From: Fasciolopsis buskii | Taxonomy: Eukaryota > Platyhelminthes > Trematoda > Plagiorchiida > Fasciolidae | Length of the DNA stretch: 64,000 nucleotides | NCBI GenBank assembly: GCA_008360955.1 | Contig: LUCM01010123.1 | Span: 179,333 to 243,332, forward strand | Reading direction: 5' to 3' | In this document: in pieces, positions 27,501-39,500 of the stretch | Numbering within the stretch: position 1 is the first letter of the stretch | How the letters are laid out: each line of letters begins with the position of its first letter | Notes under the pieces: model-generated | Seen by the model: the letters and a program-made list of their open reading frames with translations, nothing else | The model's database searches: none | Told to the model about the DNA's origin: nothing | Program-made: the position numbers and the translations under genes

Positions 27501-30500
27501 CACGGTACACTTTTAACGTTTTCCGACTTTTGCTCATTGTTTCTTTGTAGGGCAAGGGAGAACAACGTAATTGCCTTACGGTTTTGTAGTGACTGATATC
27601 TTTAGCCACGTCTTTTGCCGTTTTTGGCTAGCAACAGCCCTATTTTTTGTATCATTTAGAAACGCGAGAAGCATCAGACAAAATCAACGCTGAAGTCAAT
27701 TCCTTAACAACTCTGCTCTAAGCCGTAGTGTGACCTCCGTCTCGTTTCTCGCAGCCATGCTCGGCGCAGGTTAACGTATCCGAGGCGATATGATGTAATT
27801 ACTTCAATGACACCGTGACCGTCCATGTTCAAAAACTAGGACAAACCTCTTTCTAGTTCACCCGAAGTTCAACGATATCCGAGCAGTGCCTCATATAAAC
27901 CTTTGGTCGAATGCATCTAGTTAGCGGGAGTCCTCGGTAAGAGGTGACCTTAATTTTTAACTTTTATGCAAGACTGTATGCGCCCTGTCATTATGACCTC
28001 AGCTTCTGAAAGAAAGGCAGATGTACTGGGAGCACATAAGTTTGCGAAGGTTTTTGAGGTCTAAATAGAAATAGGAGTACAAATACCATAGGATGGTGAA
28101 AGCTTATCTGCCCTTTCCGATTCGTGGTGTGAACTTGTTTTAAAAATACCTCTAGCTGTGGCCAAACTGCTGAGCCAACGTTTAATCATGAATAAGCACA
28201 ATAAGGAATGAATCGGCATAGGCGCATGTGAATCTTACAAAAACCGGAAACACTCATACCTGTATCATATCTGAGCACTCCAATGGTGAAGCTATCCTAA
28301 ACATGTCGAATCGTTTTCATTGTTTTATTGTAGCATTAGTACCGTCGAAAATGTACACGCCAAACCTCAAATGCCCACAACGCAGAACCGGAAATCATGA
28401 TCCTCAAACTTGGGGTAGCTTAGTATCACATCAGGTTCAATTAGGCTACATGTTTCAACGATCTAGACGGTAGCGAGTTTCTGCCCGCCACCAAAGTGAT
28501 CGGCGGACCTAGATATCTGATCCTGTAACTCCTAATATGACATGTTTGGCCGTGACCTGTGTTGTCCCGTGCGAGCTGATGTTAGCGATCTGTTCCAAGT
28601 CAGCAGCTCTCCTTTCTTAGAGAAGCGTATCTTCATAACGTTTTGGTCGTAAGTGTCGTATGTGTTTGACAAATTTGCAGGAACAAGCAACTTGACCAAC
28701 TCTTGCTGGACACGGCAAAATTAAAGTATCATTTAAGCTTTAGTCTGCTTTGAGATATGATAATGATGCTCTTATAAAATCGACAGGCACTTCACATGTC
28801 CTTCAGTAAGTTGACCGATAATATTGCCTCATCTATTGAGTATGGCTTTCGTGGTGCCCATTGACCCAGAGAGTTGAAGAGGCATGTTCTGTAGCATCTG
28901 TTGTGCACAACACTGAGAACTAGCAACCAGGATCCTGAAACGTGGATATGTCTGGAACCAAATAAGGTCTCTATTATAATCTCATTTGAATCATTAGGAG
29001 TATGTATGAATGCTGAGTGTATTTATCAGTCACATGCTGATTCGTTGGTAGTTTTCGTCATTTAGGTAAGGTTAACCAAGATAAAGCACAAGATCCCAAA
29101 GTATGGCTTCCGTCACCATTAGGATGTTGCGCATGCGGATGGAAAAATCACTTTCACCCAGGAATAAAATCAATTTTGCGGTTGTTGCTGCTCATCAGGT
29201 ATACGTACTCTATGCCATCCTATCGAATCAACTCCATACTTGTATATCTTTTTTTAGATCGGCACTGTAAAATCGGATACGCTTAACTAATAGGCGCCAG
29301 TAACACAACCTACCCTGTGCTTCCAGTGCCTTTTTTCCTTCTACTCCCACGTGAAACTCTACTCAATAAGTTCGCTTAGTCACGAATATCAAAGATAACG
29401 ATTATCATTAGTTTGTAGATAGCGCCGTGGTGTTCTTGTGACTTAATTATTAGGTATTCAGATACCGGGAACGTGAGATGTCTGAAAACTAATTTCTCGA
29501 TCAAAAGATAGGAACTCACAGGAAAGCCCCATATTTGCAGCATTTCGACTTGCTGAGGAGTATTTCGATCGCAGATTTCAATATCGTTTATCAGTCTGGT
29601 ATTTAGCAGATGTTTCACTTGTTTCGCTCGCTACCGAATATGTTTAATGGTTTTCATCAAGAACAGGCAGAGGTTTGGGGAAAATCCGAAGTTTGGTAGT
29701 TCAGCCTATCGGATCGGATCGCAGATCGTTGAATCAGCGAAACGGACGGTGGTGTCGTGAATAGTTTGTGTCCTAGTCCATGCATCTTTGTTTCGGAAAT
29801 TTCCCGTGGTGCATTCGCCTATGAAATATTTGCCTGGACTGTTTAATGAAACACAAATGAATCTTAGCGCAGACTGCTGATTGAATGAAATGGAGGCTAA
29901 TATTCCATTACAAAGACTTGCAGTTCGACCGTATGCTATGATAGACCTGGATTCATTCGTGAGTTCAAGTGAAGAGATGACAGTTGGCGTGTCGGTAACT
30001 CTAGTTGCTGGAATTCCCACCGGCGAAGGGCAAGAATGACCAAAATAGACACAAAGCTGTCACTTATTCTAAGGGTAGGTCTTGTAAATGTACCTCTTTC
30101 GAAGCACGCTTATCTGTCCCAGCACTTATACCTCGCATTGAAATCACGACATGCACCTTTTTGTCTTTATTAAGATTTTGTGTTGCTTCATTAAACGTTA
30201 CTTTTGATTTAGATGAAAAACAGAAGTCGTCTATTGGAAGAATCTGTGACAGTTAACATAAGATCCGTCAGTTCTGTTGATGGTAACCTAATTGCAATTC
30301 TTTGCTATTGGTGTAATTGACACCCAGTTTGACTTTTCAGTATTATCTATGTTTAGCCCACAGAGTGAGTCCGCACTTACCACAAGATTATTTTTGTCTT
30401 TTATTTTCATTTTTCAGGCTTGTTTGGGTCCTCTGCCAAACCTAGTGGTGCCGGATTGTTCGGATCGCCGGCTTTTAGCCCAAACGCTACTTCGCCGGCT

Positions 30501-33500
30501 TCCGGAACCGGGTTGTTCAGTTCCATTTCACCTGTTGCATCCGGTGGATTGTTCGGTTCGGTGGGAGCAAATGATCGTGGAGGCTTATTCGGTACCGCTG
30601 CCTCAGCCACAACGACGGCAGCATCAACCGGCCTGTTTGGCAGCTCCACCGCAGCACCGACCAATACAGGAGGACTGTTTAGCGGTACGGGTACCGCTGT
30701 CAGCGTTGGTGGTTTGTTCGGTTCGTCAACCTCTGGCGGTTTCGGTTCAAGACCGGTGTTCGATAATTCCGGATTTGTTTCCGCTGTAGCTCAGCCTTCT
30801 TTTGGTTCTGCAGCTTTTGGATCAGCTAGTGGCAGCCTACTAAATCCAAATCCGCTTTCAGCCTCAACGAATACTGGCACTTTATTCGGTTCATCTATGG
30901 CTGCACCAGCTCCAGCTGCCGAAGGACTTTTCAGCGGGTAGGTTCAAGATTTTCCGATTTTTCTGCATTATCATCTGAGAGTCAGTAATGCAATGGCCTG
31001 TTCATTGGACTTTTCGTCTTTTCTTTAGTTTATGATCTGAGTTTCGATAGTCGAATTCATCACACCTGTGGCTCAACTTCGTGTAAGTGTGGTTTCAGAA
31101 CACGGCGTGGTCAGTGGAGAGTACAGTCTGCTGACGTTACGGTTACTTTGCCTAATCTTACTCAGATTTTTGTTGATAAGGTTCATCTTTCCCTCCGAAT
31201 TGTCTTGTTTCCATTGAAAATTTACTGTCTGCTGCAAAACGGTTGGCATGCCTCATTTTTATCTAGCGCAGTCCCGTTTCTAACCAGCATTAACATGGCA
31301 TAGATGTGCATCGGTTTTCGCGGCGTTTTTGCAGCACCGTCTACTCGAGGACAAATTAGAGGGCAATAGCAAACGAACAGTCGGCAGCCTACAATCAAGA
31401 AAGCTATATTGCCAGAACGCAGTTGGCTGTCTGTTACAAGTAAGAGACGTGGAAAAGATATTTGAATTCTTGATCGTTGCTCCGGATCAGAAACAGTGGA
31501 TTTGGGAGAATCCGAGTCTGAGTGAAATTTTTAATCCTATCAGGCTCCAATCGCTTGTACATGTGTAGAGCATGTCTTTGGACTATATTTCTTATTGCAT
31601 CATGTTCATTGAAGTGGGTAATAGTGACTTCTGGGTGGTTAGTTTGTGGTCCAACGAAGTTGATAAACTTAATCGTTTTGGGAGTACTTCGGGTTTGGCT
31701 TGCTGGATCAAGTAATCCTAGTTCAACGATTGATGAAGTCAAGGTTTACAAGTAGACCTAATAAAGTGTGGGGCTCTCTTGGACACAGCTTCATATACTT
31801 GATTTCTCTAGTTGTTTCCACACACACACCCCCTTATCATTGTTCGTCTCGTCAAGTGGGATATCGAGCGTGGTTTCTAGTTTTCTTTCGTCTGATCTGA
31901 TCGGACCCCGGTTTGTCCCCGAAAGAATGAACGTTTTGCGACAATTCCCCCTCTTATTCGACACCATTGTTCTTTCGTAAACTTCATGACAGTTACGTGT
32001 TTTAGTTTCCGTACACACAGATAAACTCGGCCGTCTTCATTCCCATCCTTATCTGTGGTTGCGCCTGTCTAATCTTGGTCTTGCGACTCTTCGCGGTTCT
32101 GTGCCTACAGATACTGTGTTAAACAAAGGGTGCACTTTCCAAAGCGAAGGATTTGGATGAATTGAAGGCAAGAATTTTTGCGGTGTGCTAGATGATTCCA
32201 ACGTTCATGATGAAGGTCGTACGAACAAACTTGGCTTCATCATCATTATCATCGTTCAGCGTTAAACAGCAAGGCAAGCCTCACTGACCGCCGCCTTTTC
32301 CCCAAGGTTACGTGTGTTCTCCCGCCATTCGGTGATGACATTTGTGCAATCCACTGATACTCCATTCTGCTGTAACAAAACTGTAGATAAGAGCAGTACG
32401 GTGGGACTATCCAGACAAGTACTCGGTATTTCCTGATAAAACCACAGATGATGTGTTGCCTTCATTTGTCCGGTAAGAATATCAAAGCCGACCACTTCGA
32501 AGCCACCAAAGGTTAATCTTTGTATCCTGTTGTTGATAACGTTCCTGGTGGGTGAAGGTTTTCTTGTATCACCCAATTTCATGCTGAAGGCCTTTGATAT
32601 TATACAAGTAAAATGTGGGCTTGTCAGTGAAAAGAACTTTTTTTGTGGGAGGAGCCGATATTAGGACGAGTCGCGCTGAGTTGCACAAGGAAACAGGCGT
32701 GGATTTGGCAGAAGGAGCACTTTTTTTATCTCTTCTCCTCCAACATACTCCGTGAAGCACCGTAAATGCGACCAGTTCGTCTCACGGCTTTCCGGAGAAT
32801 AACTGATGTAGTTCGGTTGGTATGTCGCCGATGGTGACTGTTGACGGAGTTTTCATCTGGTTTTACGAGTATAACACTTCCAGTTTTCACCAGCTTTCGC
32901 ACAGGGCTTTAACACGGATGCGAATACGGTCGATCCGGCTGGCCCACGCGAAATCCGTCTCAAGCTCCGAAAACTCTAACCTCTTACCCTCAGCATCACA
33001 AGGTTAATTCCGTAGGGGGTCAGTGAAGTGAAATCGCACTGGCTCAGGCTTTTCTCTCGTGAACGCACACATGCAGGTTATCGCTCTCGTCCTCGTCCAT
33101 TATGCTCACAGTCAACCTAAATCCCTTCGCTAAGCTTGGCTGAAAGGTTCCATTTAATGCGTTAATGCTTTTGGTATCTTCGCCTTCTTATGTTTCTTGG
33201 CGGATCCGCTTCCTCACGAATGACAGAGAACTTACCACCACCTGATTCCTGAGAAGCCTACTGACCAACCGCCGAATTTCGTGCTGAATTTACCGTTATC
33301 CTAGTTTTCCCGTTCATCTCGCCTTGTTTAGTTTTCTAAGCAAGTGTATCTTGCATGAATATTGCAGAAGCCGTGTCCCCATAGCCACTAGGGCCCATTA
33401 CACCGGGAGAGGTGAACCCCAGCCTTGATCCTGAAGCTTAAAGTGACCTAGAATTGCATGAGATCGTATTAGGTGAGTCGTGGTGACGAACTGGACGACA

Positions 33501-36500
33501 GCCAGTTGGCGTTCATAACCAAAGTGGTCGGTTGATCTGGGATTCGAACTACTACTCTTGGTGTCAGACGAGTAACTCACTTGGCCACCACCGGTTAAAC
33601 AGTTCGCAGGGCATGATCACACCCGTAGCTCAAATCTCATTTTAAGACCTAGCACTACTCACCACGACAGTACAGCCTGTTACTCTGGCTTGCACATGCG
33701 ACCCGAATGACGCACGAATACTATCAGGGTATCACACATGTGGATGCATATATGTCCCAACCACAACTGTGGTTTTGGAAAGCAAAATTGGCAATAGCGG
33801 TCTCTGTTTAGACTGAACTGTTGATGTCACTTTACTCTACATGCCACTATTGCTTTTGTCTGTTTTGGTCAGCACAAGCATATCGCGGCGTAAGTCGAGT
33901 GAGTTGTTGTGCGTGTGTGGTGTGTGGTATGCGTCCGCAACAAAGTTGCGTTTAAGTAATGTTTTAGTTGCGTTTAGTTTAGTTCAGTCCGTTCCGTGAT
34001 GTGTCGATAGTACTGACTGGTGTCACGCTGTTACCGGTGTGCATGGGCGCAATGGAGTTGAGTTCGATTCACCCATAGCGAATTCCACCAGCTTTTGACA
34101 ACCGACTGCGCCATTAGTAGTAGGAATCAGATTTAGCATGTGTGATCACACCGTAAAACGGAAAGTGCTGCCGGCGATTGGCATAATGAAAGATTCAGCT
34201 GGCGTTTTCTCCACTATTGCAAGCCCGGTCGTCGTGAAACTTGAACCGTTTGTTATTTTTCCATAGCCTAGTTCTTACTGTGCATCTGACACCGCCTGCT
34301 GTTTAATTGACGACGTTCAAGTTTTCTTTTACTACCGGATTCATTCTACAATTCTTTCCCAGACTGGCTGCTAAAACCGACTCATTGTCTTTTGGACATT
34401 TGGCTATGGGTTCCCCTACAACACCTGCAGCCCCAGCATCTCCTTTTGGTGAGTTTAATTTGTCTAAATTTGGTGTTTACCACCTAAGATTTCAATCTTG
34501 AAACTTCAAAAATATTTAGTAATTTCGGAATCCTTTGGTAACAACGCTGTCCAAATTGAATCGTCCCCACCAGGAAACCCACTTTCAGTTAACCTCTATT
34601 AGGCAGTATCATTTCCTACAGTTGTTGAACTCCCAAATCCGACTTTGCGTAAAACCCTGTCAGTAACTTCCTGTTGATTCATATCCGTAATCCTAGCTGC
34701 GTTTGAGTCCTTCTGGGATCCTGTCGTTCGGGTCATTTCCATATCGCGTCCCAACCGCCTAGTAGACTCATAGTCAGTAGACGTTTATTGCAAGAACACA
34801 GTTAGGTGAAAATCTCCAGGCGTTCGAGAAGAAACAGTGTCAATCACGTCAAGACGATGTGGCAGAATGTACAATCTGCGTTTAGGAAAATATACTAGGG
34901 ATTTGTTCGGGGCTGATCGCTGCGTAAGGCCTCACATAAATCCATTCGTAAGGAAAATGTGGAATTGCGGCTGTGTATGCGTCAATGGTCATGGGAAAGA
35001 CTGCAATCAGCATAATGCAAACTGGAGTGTTTGCGTATGTGTCAGTGCATGTGTATGGTAATGTCTGATTCAGTGTTTACTAGTAGGCAGTGATTAAGGT
35101 ACGACTGTGTTCATGCTTCCGTACGTGATAATTTGGGTCATCATGGAATGAGGAAAACTGGTGATTGCACTTTAAGGTATTCAGCAAGGTGGGGTGCTCC
35201 ACGGGAGACCCTGTTGTAACAATACAGGCAAGTTGTCTCTGTGTGTGTGTATGCATGGCGAGTTCGAAGGTTGGAGCGGGACAGGGTCGGGTGGGCACCG
35301 ATTGGGGGTCGGACGAATCGACATTTTCCGCTATCGCATTAGCTTCAAGGTTCTGCAACACTTCGGGAAACATATATCGGATATCGAGAAATATTTCCGC
35401 AATGTTTATGTTCATTTTTTCGTATAATGTGCGCTTCCTTGCGTGAATTGGACTCTTGATGTAGTTTCAATTTATTCCATCAACCATGTTTTTTTCTCAC
35501 TTGTCATCAACAACTTTATTCGTCCCATTGTGAGTCCTAAGTTTTGCTTAGTCCGCAACGCTTTAGGAGCCAGCAGTTGATTAGTATTATTTGGGATTAG
35601 TGTAACTGTTTTTACATGCTACTCCATGGTACTCCAGTTAGAGAACGAAGAAATTGCCACCCAGTCATCGTGATCGACAAGTGACGATTTACACTCACCA
35701 ATTTGGTATGGAGAGGCAACTGTTAACACGAATCAAAATATCTCATCTGAATAAACCCGATTTATGTTTTCTTCGTTGACTTGGTGTTAATCAGTTGATG
35801 TTGTCAAACTAGCTCTGATGTAGAAATTGAATCCGTCAACAAAATTGTTGAAGCGTTGATTATTTTCAGATCTCAGATGTAAAAATCCACGTGACCGACC
35901 AGAAAGATTTCATTTCTAAGCATTTTGGTACCACGGGTACTCTCGTATGTTGAATATGCTTTAGTACGTGTACGTTGCGTTTCGCAGAGCCGTTTTGTAG
36001 ATCGAATAAATTCTCAAGACAGCACGTCTCTATCTGCATGATCAAGGTATTGGATTCTCTTTCCGGAAATTTGTAACGCAGTTTTGCCACATTGCATTTT
36101 CTTCTTAGGCAGCAATTCATCAACATTTTCAAGGCTCGTTTCCTCTGGAATTGCTATTTGGTACAGCATTTGTTGTTTTGTAGTTCTCGAGTAGCTTCCG
36201 ATAGCACCTGGTAACTTTGATTAGTAGTGTTCGATTCCGTGAACTGACATTCAATAGTAAAAGTCATTGAAGAATGGTCCGAGGGTCTTGGATTCTAGTT
36301 CCGTTGTCCGCATGAATATGTACCTCGAGTCAGCGCACAGGAAAGCCTCATTCACTTGATATTTACGCGCTTTTCTGTTGCTTAAATCACCCAAAACGTC
36401 TCTAGTGAGTGGTTTTGATGACTTACAAAACATCTGGCCTCCGCATCGTTTGTCGATCGGTTTTAGTTCCCACCTTTAATTAGGGTTATCGTGTTAATCG

Positions 36501-39500
36501 CGAATCACTCAATTATGAAAGAGCGTGGTCATGGCCGATGGCGTAGTCCCGGCTCTGATCAAGTTTGGTGAAACTTTCGGTTAGTTCAATGTGGGATCCG
36601 TTATGGAATTTCGACTGTTTTGATGAAGTAGGCACTCTTTTAATTCCAAGAAAGCAGACGACTTAGAAAAGCGCCAATGTTTCCAAAGGAATCTATTTGT
36701 TTAAACTTACAATAGTTAAGTGAAAATTCTCTCCTTCGTTTAGCGGTGTTCTTTCATTCGGAAGCAAATCGAATGAAAGTGCACGTGGACCGAGAATATG
36801 TTTTATTTGAATCATATCAAGCTATGAATTTATTCATTCTCCAAAATGACTTCCCTGTCCTGACGTGATAAATTGATCAGGTAACTAAACAGTGGTTATT
36901 GGCGATGGAATTCTAAGGTTCCTTTAAATACACAGTGAAAACAATTTCACACTGCTGTTGCTGAAAGTTGCATCAAATTGGAGATATTGGCGAACCGACA
37001 AATTGTTATTGCTAGTAGATGGTGAATTTCTAGCAATGCACGCGTTGAATTGTTGTGGATAAATCTTAAATCATGGTTGAAACATTCATATGGCGGCTAA
37101 AATGGTATATGGGCTGAATTTCTAACCTAGCTCGTATCCAGATAGGTTCAAATCATACGACTAACTATCAAAAAGATTTCTCCAGTTTTCTCTGACTAAA
37201 ACGATTTCACACTAGAATATTTGTTACTTTATGTCGTTGTCTAATGAGGCAAATATTTTTTCATGCGGTGCTTTTTGTGTGAGATTCGACGATATGTGTA
37301 ACTAGTCGCGTCGGTCCTTTTCTACTATTCATCTTCAGTGAACTATGACCAGTGCGAATTTAACTTTCATGTTAAACTCTTCCGTTTTTGCTTAATGTAT
37401 AATCTTCTTTGCTCTTCTTTGAATTTCATCCAACCCATCGTTTGAGCCACACCTACATCCGGTCGTTTACCACAGGATAATCGAAACATTTTGTTACGAC
37501 CTAGTCGTCTCATTTGGGAAACCCTGTTTTTCTGTCATTTGTGTTGCTTTGACTTTAGTATGACGCCAAAACTATATCCGTACTCCAGACACTCAGTTAT
37601 GTGTTCCCTCATGTCTTTGTTAGGTTCCGACATTTTCATTGATTGGCAAGAATGAGTTCCAGTTAATGTCCGCCCCCATGTTTGGTAGATAACTCAGTTC
37701 TTCCACTCCTGACTGGACTTAGCCAACCATCATGTATCCACAAGGGAGATTCCTTTTGCACCTGAAAATTGTCTTCGATTTCTGAATCGGCCGCAGCTTA
37801 CAGTGTGGTGTATATGCATGGTTGTATAGTATAATATTGTATTGTATTGGGATCCGTTGTGGGTGTAATGTGTTTTGGATTTCCTCGAATGGTTTATTGT
37901 CATGGGTCTGTTGGTTTTGGATCTGAAACTGGCAGCGAATGTCCGAACACAATCGGTTGTCTGGGTGTATATGGTGTGATTCTTAGCTGCACATCTGCAG
38001 CACTTTGCAGTTTTTGTTTTCTTGAATATACTCCATGTTAATTTTCTGGACGGTCCCGTTATAAATGGCATAACGTTCAATGCCAACTGAACTGAGCTGA
38101 TGCGATAGACGGATATGCGGTATCCAAACGACCCAACCGGGCCCCCTTTGTCGAAAACGGAAATGGGTGATTCTCTGGTGGAGCCTATCAGTTTCGTAGC
38201 CTGAAATGCTAGTGCAGGGTAAATGGTTATGTATCCGTCCAGTTGGTATGACTTCGCCGTGTTTGTGTTAACCTCATGCTTTAGAATCTGCTTCCGCGTT
38301 TGGGTCAGGAGATATTCATACTTGGGGTTTCACAGCAAGCCAAGTGGAACTGCTTCCGTTGCCTCCGGTAGTGATAGATATTACAACGAAACACTATCTG
38401 ATCGAAAGAAAAAAGTGGATGAGAATCGGTGAAAGATCGACTGCAAAATGGTAAACTGAGCAAATATATAGAAGAGGAACAATCCCGAGTGTGAAACGTC
38501 CCTGGCTGTAACACTGAATCATATTTGGAACAAGGGACGTATTCCGTTATTGTTGAGTGAATCACTGATGGTATCCATCTTCAAGAAGGGCACACGGAGT
38601 GACTGTAGCAAACATCGTGAGATTAGTTTAATTCCGATAGTTACTAAGGTGTTAGCTTTGATAATGCTGTGTCGTTTGACACCGATTCGCGAGAGTAACA
38701 TCGGCGAACAGCAGGCCGGATTTCGGCCAGGTCGAGGTTGTATCGACCAGATATTCACTTCTCGGCAGTTACTTGAAACGCGCCACACACCGTCGCCCCA
38801 CGATCGTTGTATTTCTGGATTTGTTCGGTTAGAGGTTTCCGACCACCAGTGTCTGCGTAGTATTGCTAGGATTAGAACGGGCGACCGGATGAGTGCTAGT
38901 TCTGAGAATACGTTATCTCAGTGTATGAAACAGTGGACTACACTGGTTGGGTCACGTGCTGCGCATGGCGAACACTCGTCTACCATACCATGGCATGCCC
39001 TATTTTGGATTCCTCCCAAGGAATGGAAGAAGCCACCTGGAGGTCAACAGATGACGTGGCAACGTGGGATGAGAAAATGTATAGCGAACTTGGGTAAAGT
39101 AGGTGTCTCACTTCTTGTTAGCTGTTTTCCAGAAGACCCGTCAAGTAGCTGACTGGAGACAGTGAACGATATGGCAGTGAACCGTGAACAGTGGCGATCG
39201 TGTTGTCATTTTCTATCGAATCAGAATGTTTGAAAGAGTGGTTTTGTATAGTTACCCTGTGTTCTGTGTGTTAGGTGCAGCGGCTTCTTATCTTTTTTCA
39301 CCTGTGTAGGTCCCCTCCCCGTTCCCCTTTGATATTCACTCTTTTATGGGAAAATGTAACCTTGCTGGAAAAGGCAGTGGTCAGTGAGGCTTGCCTTGCT
39401 GTTTAGCGGTGAATGATGATGATGATGAATTGTGCTTAATCCAATTAGCACTGAAGCTGTCAAGGTCAGTCGTCCTGTGAGGGGTTTACAATTATCTCGG

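Larger units (their letters stand above)
30938..34362 (+). other. Nucleoporin intron after exon 12 (3.4 kb)
   Basis: Contains a minus-strand LINE 3' tail (32230-32320) and a tRNA-derived SINE (33470-33598). No supported exon. Confidence 0.55.

Noticed and set aside
33519..33598. A functional tRNA gene on the minus strand
   Set aside because: A-box and B-box are present but acceptor and anticodon stems do not form, so it is better read as a SINE head.
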